Shown here one piece after another: positions 44,663 through 53,766 of a stretch of 64,000 nucleotides of DNA (within the stretch, counting starts at the first letter, position 1; each line of letters starts with the position of its first letter). Source of the stretch: an uncultured Candidatus Melainabacteria bacterium (GTDB lineage Bacteria; Cyanobacteriota; Vampirovibrionia; Gastranaerophilales; Gastranaerophilaceae); the NCBI GenBank assembly GCA_947570135.1, contig CANOTP010000006.1, positions 1-64,000 of the forward strand. Reading direction: 5' to 3'. The notes below the pieces were generated by a model. It was not told where the DNA came from, made no database searches, and saw only the letters and a list, made by a program, of their open reading frames with translations. The position numbers and the translations under genes are program-made.

Positions 44663-44965
44663 TTACTTTTTGTTGATATCTTTAAGAAATTTTACAACTT
44701 TTAGTGCTGTTTCACGTCTTACTTCAACTGGTGAAAGTCTTAAGTATTCAATAGCATGTGAAACTTTAATGTTTTTATCGTACCAACGTTTCATTATGTA
44801 ATTGTATTGATCTTCAAGGCTTAATTTTTCAAGTTCAACATCTTTTAATAAATCAATAATAAAATCTGCGCATCTGATCTGAATATCCTCGGGAGCCTTC
44901 TCTAATTCATTAACAGCGCGGGATACAACCGCGTCAATGTCATACCAGCGTTTAAACATGTTCAT
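44663..44965 (-). CDS. small protein made of two tandem helical repeats
   Basis: A 100-residue protein built from a duplicated unit of about 39 residues. Unit 1 (about 4-42) starts FKRWYDIDAVVSRAVNEL and ends FIIDLLKD. Unit 2 (about 58-96) starts MKRWYDKNIKVSHAIEYL and ends VVKFLKD. The KRWYD and [FL]LKD anchors, and the spacing, are the same in both. AGGA precedes the ATG. Probably an alpha-helical binding module; function unknown. Confidence 0.75.
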   Translation of the reverse strand: MNMFKRWYDIDAVVSRAVNELEKAPEDIQIRCADFIIDLLKDVELEKLSLEDQYNYIMKRWYDKNIKVSHAIEYLRLSPVEVRRETALKVVKFLKDINKK

Positions 44966-45074
44966 CTTTTTATCCTCATATTGTTAAGAATATTAAAGCA
45001 GATTTTTACAAAAAAGTAAATTATTTTCTAAAAAAATACTTTATATAGATGTAGGTTAACAGAAGGTTATAGTT

Positions 45075-45407
45075 ATGATTGACAGACTTGATTATTATTT
45101 GCCGAATTGTGGTTCAGGCTTGGATACAGGAATGCCGATGGGTATCGGAATGCCAATGATGGGCGGATACTGCGGAGGTGTTGCAAATCGTGATGCCCTG
45201 ACTTTAAGAGGTCCTTTAGCGTACGACCAGTACGGTGACCCGTCACAAAAACAAAAGGTCAAAGATTCGGGTTTTTGGAAAGGTTTATTGGGTGCTGCCG
45301 TTGCAGTCGGAGCAGGTGTTTTAGCTTGGCGTACTCCTGCAATTAAAACCGCTTTAACAAAAGCAGGCACTTACGTTGTTGATTTAGTTAAAAAGTTTTT
45401 AAAATAA
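45075..45407 (+). CDS. small Gly/Met-rich membrane-associated protein
   Basis: A 110-residue protein with AGAAGG before its ATG. The first 35 residues are Gly/Met/Pro-rich (LDTGMPMGIGMPMMGGYCGG), then a polar linker, a Gly/Ala-rich hydrophobic helix near 72-86 (LLGAAVAVGAGVLAW), and an amphipathic basic C-terminal helix. No family recognised. It has its own downstream hairpin, so it is likely a monocistronic, possibly abundant protein. Confidence 0.72.
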   Translation: MIDRLDYYLPNCGSGLDTGMPMGIGMPMMGGYCGGVANRDALTLRGPLAYDQYGDPSQKQKVKDSGFWKGLLGAAVAVGAGVLAWRTPAIKTALTKAGTYVVDLVKKFLK

Positions 45408-45448
45408 AATATTCCCGTAAATAAAGTGTGTAATAGTGTGTAATTTAT

Positions 45449-45474
45449 GCAGGATTGTTAAATCCTGCTTTTTT
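45449..45474 (+). terminator. terminator after the Gly/Met-rich gene
   Basis: Stem GCAGGAT / ATCCTGC followed by six T, 42 bases after the stop. Confidence 0.8.
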
Positions 45475-45507
45475 ATGTTATACTCTATCAAAAAAGGAGA
45501 GTATGTT

Positions 45508-46008
45508 ATGGCAAAAGAATGCAGTTTTGATATTGTATCCGAGTACAATAAACAAGAATTGGTTAACGCGATTGATCAGGTTAAAAGAGAATTAACATCA
45601 AGATTTGATTTGAAAAACTCAAACTCAGAAGTCGAACTTGAAGCTGATAAATCTGTTACGATTACTACAAATGATGAAATGAAACTTCGAAATATCATTG
45701 ATATCTTGCAGTCAAAACTTGTTAAAAGAAACTTAAGTATAAAAATTTTAGACCCGAAACCTGTAGAAAATGCTTTAGGCGGTAATGTTCGTCAGGTATT
45801 TGAACTTAAAAAAGGCTTAACTCAGGATTTGGCAAAGAAAATCGTTGCCGATATTAAAGCCACAAAACTAAAGGTTCAAGCGTCTATCCAAGGAGAGCAG
45901 GTAAGAGTTTCAGGTAAAGATAAAGACGATTTACAATCTGTTATTCAAATGCTTCGCTCAAACGAAGATAAGTACGATTACCCACTTCAATTCACAAATT
46001 ACAGATAA
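45508..46008 (+). CDS. YajQ family nucleotide-binding protein
   Basis: A 166-residue protein starting at the ATG at 45508 (MAKECSFDIVSEYN), behind AAAGGAG; the open frame further upstream includes the preceding terminator, so it is not coding. Family features include SFDIVSEYNKQELVNAIDQ at 6-24, SRFDLKNS near 32 and QVRVSGKDKDDLQSVIQMLR near 129-148. YajQ proteins bind nucleotides or tRNA in vitro, and in Xanthomonas a member is a cyclic di-GMP effector. It is followed by a terminator; the cyclase gene converges on it. Confidence 0.93.
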   Translation: MAKECSFDIVSEYNKQELVNAIDQVKRELTSRFDLKNSNSEVELEADKSVTITTNDEMKLRNIIDILQSKLVKRNLSIKILDPKPVENALGGNVRQVFELKKGLTQDLAKKIVADIKATKLKVQASIQGEQVRVSGKDKDDLQSVIQMLRSNEDKYDYPLQFTNYR

Positions 46009-46029
46009 GGGTAAATAATAAGATTTTAA

Positions 46030-46052
46030 AATTCCGCTATTTTGCGGGATTT
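46030..46052. terminator. bidirectional terminator between yajQ-like and cyclase genes
   Basis: Stem AATTCCGC / GCGGGATT with a T-run on one strand and an A-run on the other, between two convergent genes. Confidence 0.75.
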
Positions 46053-46053
46053 T

Positions 46054-48003
46054 TTAATGATTTTTATCTATTCTTAAGACTTCGTAAATATTCATCTTTT
46101 TAGCTTTTCCGCGAATCTGAACTTCATTAATCTTAATGACATCCGCGATATCTGCAATGTAAGAGTAAGTTGATGAACTTACCAAAAGATTTGTCTTATA
46201 AACCTTGTTGTAGCTTTCAATACGGCTTGCAAGGTTTACGGTATCTCCGATTACTGTATATTCCATACGGGTTTCTGTTCCGATGTTACCGATAAAGACT
46301 TCACCTGTATTTATCCCGACGCCTATTTCGATTTTTGGTTTACCTTCAAATATCCATTTTTCACGCAGGTATTCAACTTTTTTTAGCATTTCATAGGCAC
46401 ATTTTACGGCATTTTGCGGATGGTTAATATCCTGAATAGGTTCACCGAATATCGCCATAACAGCATCTCCAATGAATTTGTTGATTACGCCGTTGTATTT
46501 AGTTATTATCGGCTCCATTTCCGCAAAGTATTCGTTTAATATTACCGAAACCTCTTCAGCCGTCATTTTTTCACTAAGGCTTGTAAATCCTCTTATATCT
46601 GAGAATAAAACCGTCACGACAGCACGTTTTCCGCCAAGTTTTAAGTCATCAATGTTGCTTACGACATTTTGCATAATGTCTTTTGATAAGTATTTCCCCA
46701 TTGCCTGTTTGATTTTTTCTTTATTTCGGTTTTCCGAGATGAATTTGAAAGAATATCCGAAAATCAAGGTAACAAGCTGAATAGCAATCGGTGTTATAAA
46801 ATCAAAGATACAGCCTAAGCATGCCGATATCGCCGAAATCCCAAAGAATAATATGTCAATAAGTAAAACAAGAGCAAGTGATTTTATGAAATTAAATCTG
46901 AATACGCAGAAAAATGTCAAAAATCCGATAATGAAGATTGTTATAAGTTTTCCTAATATTCCGATATTATATATGTATTCATTGTTTTCAATGTTGCTGT
47001 AAGTTGTTGCCTGAACATCAACCCCTGGGTGTCTGCTTGATAGAGGCGAGATTAAAAAATCCGTTGACGGCCCGTCCGTGAATTCTCCGATAAATATGGC
47101 ACTGTTTTGGTTGAAGATGTTGTTATGGAGATTTTTTTCGCGTTCTGTAAGTTTTTGACCCGTTTTTAATTTTCTGTAAAGCGTAATTATATCGTAAGCC
47201 GAAATCTCAAGGTGTGTGTAATCCCGTTTTACGCCCTTAGCTCCGATTGTCGGAGCATAATATCTTAGATTTGTTTGAATAATGTTTTCTTTAATCCTGT
47301 TATGAGGAATTTTAAGATTTAATTTATCAATTATAATGTAATCTTCGTTAATGCTTAGCTCATTGGTTTTATTTGCAACCATAAACATTTTTAACGGTAA
47401 TGAAGCAAAATAATTATCATTGATTTTAACAATATTTGTTGAAGCAAAAACCGTTCCCTTATCTTTTTCGTTATGGATAGCTACAGATGCTATATTTTTT
47501 GATTTATCAAGCACACTTTTGTGTATTTTTGAAATCCCTGTAAGTTTTGTGTCAAAATTTACACTGTTATTTGTAACATTTAATGCAAATTTTTTAATAT
47601 AATCGGGATTTTGTTTTTCTGTTGTGTGTTGTGCGGGAGTAAATCCTAAGACAATATTATCGGATTTGTTTATCAGATTAAGAAGCTCGGGAACGGGTTC
47701 AAAATCTATCATTGCATCAACTCCGATAACTTTCGGGTTCTTATTATAAGTATAAAAATAATCCAGAAGTTCTGCGATATATTTTGTTTGAAATTTACCT
47801 AATTTATTTTGAGAGGTCTGATCATAAACAATAACGACAGCGTTATTAGAAACCCCGGGAATTATTGCCGCAAATTTTGAAATGAAAAAACTTCTGACAT
47901 CCAACTCCAAAAACATTACAGATAAGACAAAAGCCGCAGCTGCAAGTATAAAATATAACAAGAGTGAATACACATAAAATAATTTATTTTTAATCTTTTT
48001 CAT
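46054..48003 (-). CDS. CHASE2-domain adenylate cyclase (class III)
   Basis: A membrane receptor that probably makes cAMP. The 649 residues comprise an N-terminal transmembrane helix (about 12-34), an extracytoplasmic CHASE2-like domain (about 40-330), three hydrophobic helices (about 345-420), and a class III cyclase domain (about 460-640). Metal-binding Asp residues are in VLFSDIRGFTSL and FIGDAVMAIFG. Substrate-choosing positions are Lys in NKFIGD and Thr in YTVIGD, the combination found in cyanobacterial adenylate rather than guanylate cyclases. No cAMP receptor gene is in the window. Confidence 0.92.
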   Translation of the reverse strand: MKKIKNKLFYVYSLLLYFILAAAAFVLSVMFLELDVRSFFISKFAAIIPGVSNNAVVIVYDQTSQNKLGKFQTKYIAELLDYFYTYNKNPKVIGVDAMIDFEPVPELLNLINKSDNIVLGFTPAQHTTEKQNPDYIKKFALNVTNNSVNFDTKLTGISKIHKSVLDKSKNIASVAIHNEKDKGTVFASTNIVKINDNYFASLPLKMFMVANKTNELSINEDYIIIDKLNLKIPHNRIKENIIQTNLRYYAPTIGAKGVKRDYTHLEISAYDIITLYRKLKTGQKLTEREKNLHNNIFNQNSAIFIGEFTDGPSTDFLISPLSSRHPGVDVQATTYSNIENNEYIYNIGILGKLITIFIIGFLTFFCVFRFNFIKSLALVLLIDILFFGISAISACLGCIFDFITPIAIQLVTLIFGYSFKFISENRNKEKIKQAMGKYLSKDIMQNVVSNIDDLKLGGKRAVVTVLFSDIRGFTSLSEKMTAEEVSVILNEYFAEMEPIITKYNGVINKFIGDAVMAIFGEPIQDINHPQNAVKCAYEMLKKVEYLREKWIFEGKPKIEIGVGINTGEVFIGNIGTETRMEYTVIGDTVNLASRIESYNKVYKTNLLVSSSTYSYIADIADVIKINEVQIRGKAKKMNIYEVLRIDKNH

Positions 48004-48065
48004 TTAATGCTCCCTAACATAATATTAATGCTATAATATAATAAATTTTTGAAAAAGGACAAATT

Positions 48066-48677
48066 ATGAACGTAAACTTAACAGATAAATTAAAAGAAAA
48101 TAAAGTTCTTCCGATTATAAGAAGTTCAAACGTGGAAGAGGTAAAAGGAATTGTCAGAGCTTTAGTTGACGGCGGATTGGATATGATGGAAGTTAATGTC
48201 GAAAATCCTAAGATTTTTGATGCGATAAACGAACTTTCAAATGAGGTTATAATATGCGCAGGCGGTATTATTACATCAATTCAGGCACAGGCTGCGATTG
48301 ATTGCGGTGCCAGAATTATATCTTCACCGATTTTTCAGGATAATTTATTAAAGCTTTCAAAAGATAAAAGGATTCCGTTTATTGCGGGGACTTCAACTGC
48401 TAATGAAGCTTATAACGCGTGGAAATTAAGGATTCCTGTTGTGAAAATTTATCCGATTACTGCAATGGGCGGAGTTGAATATTTGGAAAATCTTTTAAGA
48501 CCGATGCCGTTTTTGAATGTTATTCCGCAGGGTAATGTAGCATTATCCGAAGTGAAAGATTATATCAAAGCAGGTGCTCTTGCAGTTGGAGTTGGCAGAA
48601 ACCTTACAAAAGGCGCAAGTTTTACTGAAATTACAAAACGTACTAAAGATTTATTGGAGCAATTAAATAATGGTTGA
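48066..48677 (+). CDS. eda: 2-keto-3-deoxy-6-phosphogluconate/4-hydroxy-2-oxoglutarate aldolase family
   Basis: Class I aldolase that splits KDPG or related keto-acids to pyruvate and an aldehyde. The 203-residue TIM barrel includes IIRSSNVEE at 18-26, the Glu motif MMEVNVENP near 41, CAGGIITS near 64, and the Schiff-base Lys in PVVKIYPITAMGG near 123. Several positions differ from the E. coli signature (IEVTLRTP, GAGTV), so substrate specificity may differ. AAAGGAC precedes the ATG. The following sugar kinase overlaps it by 8 bases, consistent with a KDG/KDPG module. Confidence 0.87.
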   Translation: MNVNLTDKLKENKVLPIIRSSNVEEVKGIVRALVDGGLDMMEVNVENPKIFDAINELSNEVIICAGGIITSIQAQAAIDCGARIISSPIFQDNLLKLSKDKRIPFIAGTSTANEAYNAWKLRIPVVKIYPITAMGGVEYLENLLRPMPFLNVIPQGNVALSEVKDYIKAGALAVGVGRNLTKGASFTEITKRTKDLLEQLNNG

Positions 48678-49605
48678 TATTATTACAATTGGTGAAAGCC
48701 TTGTTGAATTTTCAACAAATCAAAAGCTTGAAGATGCAGAATGTCTGCACAAATACTATGGCGGAGATTCTTTGGTTGTTGCAATTGCTGCAAAACGTTT
48801 AAATTCATCTGTCGGGTTTATTACATGTCTTGGAAATGATGCGTTTAAGGATTACATGTTAAAAAGCTGGCAAAATGAGGGGTTAGATATTTCGCATGTA
48901 AAAATAGTTGATGAAAAAAACGGTATCTATATGGTATCGCGCCCGAGTGACAGTGGAAAAGAATTTATTTATTACCGTAAAAAAATTGCTCCCGCGAAAT
49001 TATCTATTGATGATATTGACGAAGATTATATAAAAAGCGCAAAAATCGTTTACGCATCAGGAATTACACAATCGCTGTCAATAGCTTCACGTGAAGCTGT
49101 TAAAAAAGCTTTTGAAATAGCAAAAGAAAACGGCATTATGACGGCTTATGATCCGAATTATTCCTCGTTAATTTCGACAAATGAAGATGCTAAAGAGTAT
49201 TTTGATGAGATTTTACCGCTGACAGATATTTTGTTTATGAGTTCAAAGTATGATACTAACAGTATTTTTGAGATAAGCTCTTTGGAAAATATTATGAAAA
49301 TGCTCACAGATTCGGGCGTTCAAACCGTGGTTATCAAATCAAGCCAAAATAGCGGATATTATGTAAACAGCCAACGAAATACGGTTTTTGTGCCGTTTTA
49401 CACTGATAAAGTCGTTGATACAACCTCATCTGGGGATGCGTTTAACGGAGCATTTTTGCATGCAATTACCAATAACTGTAACGCAGTAGAAGCTGCTAAA
49501 CTTGCTTCAATTGATGCTGGACTTCAAGCTCAAGGGATTGGTGCGGTTAAATCTGTTCCGTATTGTGAAGAAGTTTATAATATCTATAATGCCGGAGATG
49601 TTTAA
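48670..49605 (+). CDS. PfkB-family sugar kinase, probably 2-keto-3-deoxygluconate kinase
   Basis: Ribokinase-like kinase, 311 residues. GESLVEFS at 7-14 and YYGGDSLVVAIAAKRL near 29-44 form the substrate side; DTTSSGDAFNGAFLHAI near 254-270 holds the catalytic Asp and anion hole (the usual GAGD is SSGD here). KDG kinase is the best guess because the gene is fused by an 8-base overlap to the KDPG-aldolase-like gene; fructokinase or another PfkB sugar kinase is possible. Confidence 0.87.
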   Translation: MVDIITIGESLVEFSTNQKLEDAECLHKYYGGDSLVVAIAAKRLNSSVGFITCLGNDAFKDYMLKSWQNEGLDISHVKIVDEKNGIYMVSRPSDSGKEFIYYRKKIAPAKLSIDDIDEDYIKSAKIVYASGITQSLSIASREAVKKAFEIAKENGIMTAYDPNYSSLISTNEDAKEYFDEILPLTDILFMSSKYDTNSIFEISSLENIMKMLTDSGVQTVVIKSSQNSGYYVNSQRNTVFVPFYTDKVVDTTSSGDAFNGAFLHAITNNCNAVEAAKLASIDAGLQAQGIGAVKSVPYCEEVYNIYNAGDV

Positions 49606-50609
49606 TGGCTAAAAAAAGGTTTGTATTATCAGGTTATTTCGGGTTTAAGAACTTTGGCGACGAGGCGATTTTATCTGTTTTGGTTAATAAATTAAAAGAG
49701 TTTAATCAAAGTATTACCGTAATTTCATCTAATCCTGAATATACAAAATCTAAATTCAAACATATCAGAAGTATTTATACATTTAATCTGTACGATATAA
49801 TCGGAGCTATAGCAAAATCAGATTTCTTAATCTCAGGTGGCGGAAGTTTGCTGCAAGATGTTACAAGTTTAAAAAGTTTGATTTATTATTTGTTGATTAT
49901 TTTTATCGGACTGATGTTTGGTAAAAAAGTTATAATATTCGCGCAAGGTATCGGGCCGATTAACAACCCTTTCGGTCAGTTTTTAACAAAAAATTTGCTG
50001 AAACATTGCACTTATGTGAGTGTCAGAGATGAAAAAAGCCGGAATTTACTTAACTCTTGGGGAATTAATGCTGACTTGTTATGTGATCCTGTTTTTTCTA
50101 CAAAAATTGAGCATGTTGAAAAGACAAATTCTGTGGCGGTTCAATTACGTTATTTTAAAACTATGAACGAAGATTTTATTGATAGGCTTGCCCTGAAGGT
50201 TTCTACGGAATTTTCTGACAAAACCGTTGAAATTTATTCTTTTCAGGATGATATTGACTTAAAAATTTGTGAACAGTTCCAAAAATCATTAAATTTATTA
50301 AATCCTGATATCAAAACGGTTTTACATTCAAATCTGACGGATGAAGAAATTATTTCGGGAATATCAAAATCCGAATATTTAATTGCAATGAGGTTCCATG
50401 CTATAATTGTCGGGCTTATATCGTCAACAAAGACTTTGGCAATTGATTATGATGTTAAGGTTCAAAAAATTGCCTTTGAGTTCGGTTTGCCTGTTATTGA
50501 TTTGAAAAATGATTTTGGAGATAAGTTTCAGGATTTAAAGAAGATGAATAATCGTACAGCATCTAAAGCTTTTGATTGGAACGGATTTTTGAGAACGATT
50601 GAGGGGTAA
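49605..50609 (+). CDS. csaB: polysaccharide pyruvyl transferase (CsaB-like)
   Basis: Probably transfers pyruvate from PEP onto a cell-wall glycan. The 334 residues open with FVLSGYFGFKNFGDEAILSVL, the family start, then SGGGSLLQDVTS near 76, FAQGIGPINNPFG near 107, and a late AMRFHAIIVGL near 262. In cyanobacteria and SLH-bearing bacteria, pyruvylated wall polymers anchor SLH proteins, including outer-membrane porins. The ATG overlaps the kinase stop (TAATG) and a glycosyltransferase follows after 2 bases, so the operon may couple a pyruvate-yielding aldolase with glycan decoration. Confidence 0.9.
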   Translation: MAKKRFVLSGYFGFKNFGDEAILSVLVNKLKEFNQSITVISSNPEYTKSKFKHIRSIYTFNLYDIIGAIAKSDFLISGGGSLLQDVTSLKSLIYYLLIIFIGLMFGKKVIIFAQGIGPINNPFGQFLTKNLLKHCTYVSVRDEKSRNLLNSWGINADLLCDPVFSTKIEHVEKTNSVAVQLRYFKTMNEDFIDRLALKVSTEFSDKTVEIYSFQDDIDLKICEQFQKSLNLLNPDIKTVLHSNLTDEEIISGISKSEYLIAMRFHAIIVGLISSTKTLAIDYDVKVQKIAFEFGLPVIDLKNDFGDKFQDLKKMNNRTASKAFDWNGFLRTIEG

Positions 50610-50611
50610 TT

Positions 50612-51553
50612 ATGGTATTTTTTTCGGTAATTATTCCTGTTTATAATGTAGAATCTTATCTTGCGCGTTGCTTAGACAGTGTAATCGGGCAAACTTTTAC
50701 TGATATCGAAATAATTTGTATAAATGACGGTTCGACTGACAATTCGCTGTCAATATTAGAACAGTACGCGGCAAAAGATAAGCGTATCGTTGTTATAAAT
50801 AAAGAAAATCAAGGAGTATCAGCAGCCAGAAATGACGGAATTTCAGTAGCAAACGGTGAATTCATAATGTTTCTTGACTCTGATGACGCTTATTTGCCTG
50901 AAACTTGCTTTGAGGTGTTTGAAAAAATTAAACAAGATAAGCCTGATATTGTTTGTTTCGGGCATTCAGAAAACGTTAAGCTCGTGGAAAAACTATCAAA
51001 ACGCGCAGGGAATGCAAAACTGAGAAATATTATAGCTAATCAGGTTTATATTTGGAACAAAGCTTTTAGAAAGAGCTTTGTAACAAAAAATGATATAAGT
51101 TTTCCTATTGGAATTAAAACGGCTGAAGATATGGTGTTTTGTTGTCTTTGTTATTTTAGACACCCTAAGTATTCTTATATCCCGAAATCTCTTTATTTAT
51201 ATACAACAAAGCGTGAAAATTCGGCGACAGGTCAGAGTTTATACTGTATTGAAAATGATATAAAGGCTTATAGGACGATTCTTGAATTTGCACAATATAA
51301 ATCGGCAAACAAGAAGTTAAGGCTTGTGATTACCAATCATTTTCTTTCGGGTTCCGTACGGTATTGGAAAAATTTGTCAGTTAAAGAATACAGAGAAAAA
51401 TATTTGCATGATATAATTCAATTTGTTAATTTAGTCAAGGAGCAATTTTCTTTTGCAGATTGTCTTAAGATGAATCGCTTTAGAAAGCTTTTAGGTATTA
51501 TTTATTTCAATAATTTGACATCCTGCCTTAGCACGCATAAAATTAATTTATGA
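50612..51553 (+). CDS. family 2 glycosyltransferase
   Basis: GT-A fold transferase, 313 residues. FFSVIIPVYNVESYLARCLDS at 3-23, INDGSTDNS near 36 and the metal-binding MFLDSDDAYLP near 88 are diagnostic. The acceptor region is unremarkable; no transmembrane helix is obvious. Located directly after csaB, it likely adds a sugar to the same wall or surface polymer. Ends with an ATGA overlap to the next gene. Confidence 0.93.
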   Translation: MVFFSVIIPVYNVESYLARCLDSVIGQTFTDIEIICINDGSTDNSLSILEQYAAKDKRIVVINKENQGVSAARNDGISVANGEFIMFLDSDDAYLPETCFEVFEKIKQDKPDIVCFGHSENVKLVEKLSKRAGNAKLRNIIANQVYIWNKAFRKSFVTKNDISFPIGIKTAEDMVFCCLCYFRHPKYSYIPKSLYLYTTKRENSATGQSLYCIENDIKAYRTILEFAQYKSANKKLRLVITNHFLSGSVRYWKNLSVKEYREKYLHDIIQFVNLVKEQFSFADCLKMNRFRKLLGIIYFNNLTSCLSTHKINL

Positions 51554-52314
51554 ATATAAAAGAATTTTTAACAGGTTATAAAGGCAAAGACATGCCCAAA
51601 GAGTTAAAAGCGTTTAACTGGGGAGCATGTATTTTAACGTTTATTTGGGGGGTAAGATACAGAGCATGGATTACGCTGCTAGCTGTTCCGTTGTTGATTT
51701 TTCAACTTCCTTTAGGACTAAATTGGTTTTTGTATGCGGTTTTACAGATTTATTGCGGGATGAAGGGTAATGAATGGGCTTATCAGCTCGAGTGGTGGAA
51801 AAAGCCTGCCGAGTTTCGTAAAACACAAGCTATGTGGGCTGTTTGTGCGACTTTAATTACAATTATTGTTCCGTTTTTAACGGGTTTATTTATTGTCCGA
51901 TTTGTTAAAAAATCTCCTGATAATTTGAAAGATTTTGTCAGGAATGCCCAGTGTGTCACTGCAAATAGTAAAATTAAAAAAGGTATCGGAAGAGTTTCTG
52001 TTATTACGACTCCTCAAGAAATGGCTCAAAGCTTTTCTAAACAGTTTAAAGGAACTCAAGTGGATGATAGTAAGGTTATTTTTACGACAAAAAACGGAAA
52101 ATCATATTATATAACTTTTAACAAAACTGATAATGATGCGAGTTGTGATGTTTCGGGTAATTGTTTTATAACCTCTAATTACGAAGTCCCAGAGATGATG
52201 ACATTGCCGTTTGATGCTTGTATTTTTGATATTGATAACAATAAAAATGTTACTCCTGATAAAATGACCTCAGAAGCCTTGAAAAAAGGTATTAATCTCT
52301 TTAAATATCTATAA
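51550..52314 (+). CDS. membrane protein of the csaB operon
   Basis: A 254-residue protein, family uncertain. The segment ELKAFNWGACILTFIWGVRYRAWITLL (read in two parts) resembles DUF2628-like membrane proteins, with three hydrophobic helices between about 22 and 118. The C-terminal half (about 125-254) is a soluble alpha/beta region with two Cys pairs (ASCDVSGNCF). It is translationally coupled to the glycosyltransferase and ends the operon at the hairpin near 52330. Confidence 0.78.
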   Translation: MNIKEFLTGYKGKDMPKELKAFNWGACILTFIWGVRYRAWITLLAVPLLIFQLPLGLNWFLYAVLQIYCGMKGNEWAYQLEWWKKPAEFRKTQAMWAVCATLITIIVPFLTGLFIVRFVKKSPDNLKDFVRNAQCVTANSKIKKGIGRVSVITTPQEMAQSFSKQFKGTQVDDSKVIFTTKNGKSYYITFNKTDNDASCDVSGNCFITSNYEVPEMMTLPFDACIFDIDNNKNVTPDKMTSEALKKGINLFKYL

Positions 52315-52315
52315 A

Positions 52316-52342
52316 AAAAGACTCACAAAATGTGAGTCTTTT
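52316..52342. terminator. bidirectional terminator between membrane-protein gene and tRNA-Leu
   Basis: Perfect 12-bp stem AAAAGACTCACA / TGTGAGTCTTTT with an AAA loop; serves the plus-strand operon and the minus-strand tRNA. Confidence 0.9.
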
Positions 52343-52347
52343 AAAGT

Positions 52348-52436
52348 TTGCTCCAGGCCAGACTTGAACTGGCACTGGGTTATACGCCCAATTGGATTTT
52401 AAGTCCAACGCGTCTACCGATTCCGCCACTGGAGCA
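52348..52436 (-). tRNA. tRNA-Leu (TAA anticodon)
   Basis: Class II tRNA with a long variable arm. Acceptor TGCTCCA / TGGAGCA, anticodon stem TTGGA/TCCAA around CTTAAAA (anticodon TAA), variable arm TGGGCGTATAACCCA, T arm GCCAG TTCAAGT CTGGC. No encoded CCA. No intron is present, unlike many cyanobacterial tRNA-Leu(UAA) genes. Confidence 0.96.
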
Positions 52437-52457
52437 CGTGATTTCGGCTACTTGTTT

Positions 52458-52486
52458 ATAATATAACAAACAATCCCCGTTGTCAA
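52458..52486 (-). promoter_or_regulatory. promoter of tRNA-Leu
   Basis: Minus strand: TTGACA (52481-52486), 17-base spacer, TATTAT (52458-52463), 21 bases before the tRNA. The -35 overlaps the stop region of the patatin gene. Confidence 0.75.
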
Positions 52487-53685
52487 TCAGAAAATTTATT
52501 CAAATATTTATCAATTTCTCTTATTCTTGTTGTTATATCTTCGATGATTAAATTTAGCGATGTTGTTACTGTTTCAATATTTGCGCAAGTTGAGCGACCG
52601 AGAAGTCCTGATTTTATATTATTAAATGCAAGTTTTTGGAACAGTGAAATTGCATCATAAAGTTCAGAGTCAATAATTTTATTTACACCTGCAAGATATA
52701 TGAATAGCTCAGCTAAAGCATTTTTTCCTGCCGTATATTTTTTCAGTACAAAAAAGCCTTGTATATTTCTGAGTTTATCAAGAATTTCAGAATATATTTC
52801 CAGGATGTTTTGTTTTTTCATGACAAGATAATTTTTGAAGTAATTCATTGTCTGGCGATAACCGTCATCAATAATTGCCTGACGCTTTTCATTCGGGTAA
52901 TTGAAATCCACAACAACAACATTTCCCGTATCTATGACAAGGTAGTCATATTTGTCTTTTTTGCCGTAAATGTTTTTTATAAAATCGGTTTCGGATGCCG
53001 TTATACACGTATACATTCCGTTAACGTATTCAATCGGGCTTGCATCTTTACCTGTATATGAACCTTCAAGTCTTATTTCAAGGATTCTATCGGGACAGTT
53101 TTTCAAGTTTTTTGAAAGTGACCACATAGGTTTTCCCTTCATTAAATCCCCGTCTACAAGCATGTTATCTTCAACCGTTAATGCTCGCATTAAACCCGGC
53201 ATACAGCATGAAATTCTTACAGCCATTGCAACTTCAAAATCAGGAGTTTCAAAGTTTGAAAATTCTTTGCATGAAAAAGTTTTCATATTTGTTGTTATTA
53301 TTACAAGATTTTTATCTAAATCCTTAAACGAAACAGGACGGCATTGTCCTTTTAAATAGGCTTCTTTGTAATATTTGCGCTCAATTAAATCTCTCAGCCA
53401 CTCAAGAAAAACTTCGCCTTTACTCAGTGCAAATTTTTGATTAAACCCAAGCGCTATATCTCTGAATAATTCAAAGTTTACCGATAAAAACACTTCTGCA
53501 ATTTCCTTCGAGGTATAACCTACAGCGTACAAAGCCGCAATCATTGAACCGACAGATGAACCTGCAAGGGTTGTTGTTTCTATACCTAATGTTTCAAGTG
53601 CTTTGATTACGCCAACATGAGCCGCTCCTCTTATCGCACCTCCGCCAAATAAACATGTATATTTAAAATTATTATGCTCTCTCAT
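52483..53685 (-). CDS. patatin-like phospholipase
   Basis: Lipid acyl hydrolase with the Ser-Asp dyad. The oxyanion loop [12 protein letters not shown] is at 14-25, the nucleophile Ser44 in AGSSVGSM, and the Asp in VDGDLMKG near 177. The patatin domain covers about 8-205; the remaining 200 residues are helical and unrecognised, unlike minimal bacterial patatins. No signal peptide, so cytosolic or injected by an unseen system. Monocistronic, with a hairpin upstream of its start. Confidence 0.9.
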   Translation of the reverse strand: MREHNNFKYTCLFGGGAIRGAAHVGVIKALETLGIETTTLAGSSVGSMIAALYAVGYTSKEIAEVFLSVNFELFRDIALGFNQKFALSKGEVFLEWLRDLIERKYYKEAYLKGQCRPVSFKDLDKNLVIITTNMKTFSCKEFSNFETPDFEVAMAVRISCCMPGLMRALTVEDNMLVDGDLMKGKPMWSLSKNLKNCPDRILEIRLEGSYTGKDASPIEYVNGMYTCITASETDFIKNIYGKKDKYDYLVIDTGNVVVVDFNYPNEKRQAIIDDGYRQTMNYFKNYLVMKKQNILEIYSEILDKLRNIQGFFVLKKYTAGKNALAELFIYLAGVNKIIDSELYDAISLFQKLAFNNIKSGLLGRSTCANIETVTTSLNLIIEDITTRIREIDKYLNKFSD

Positions 53686-53706
53686 TTGTAACCTTTATTT
53701 TATCAT

Positions 53707-53746
53707 AAAAAAAGGATTAACCATTCCCCGGTCAATCCCTTTTTTG
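53707..53746 (-). terminator. terminator after the HEAT-like gene
   Basis: Imperfect stem AAAAAAGGATTAACC / GGTCAATCCCTTTTTT downstream of the minus-strand gene ending at 53767. Confidence 0.75.
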
Positions 53747-53766
53747 TTTTGAACTTGTTTATAACC

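Noticed and set aside
45095-45370. Antisense 91-residue Pro-rich frame opposite the Gly/Met-rich gene
   Set aside because: Composition is the complement of the Gly-rich coding strand, and the plus-strand gene has a proper ribosome binding site and terminator.
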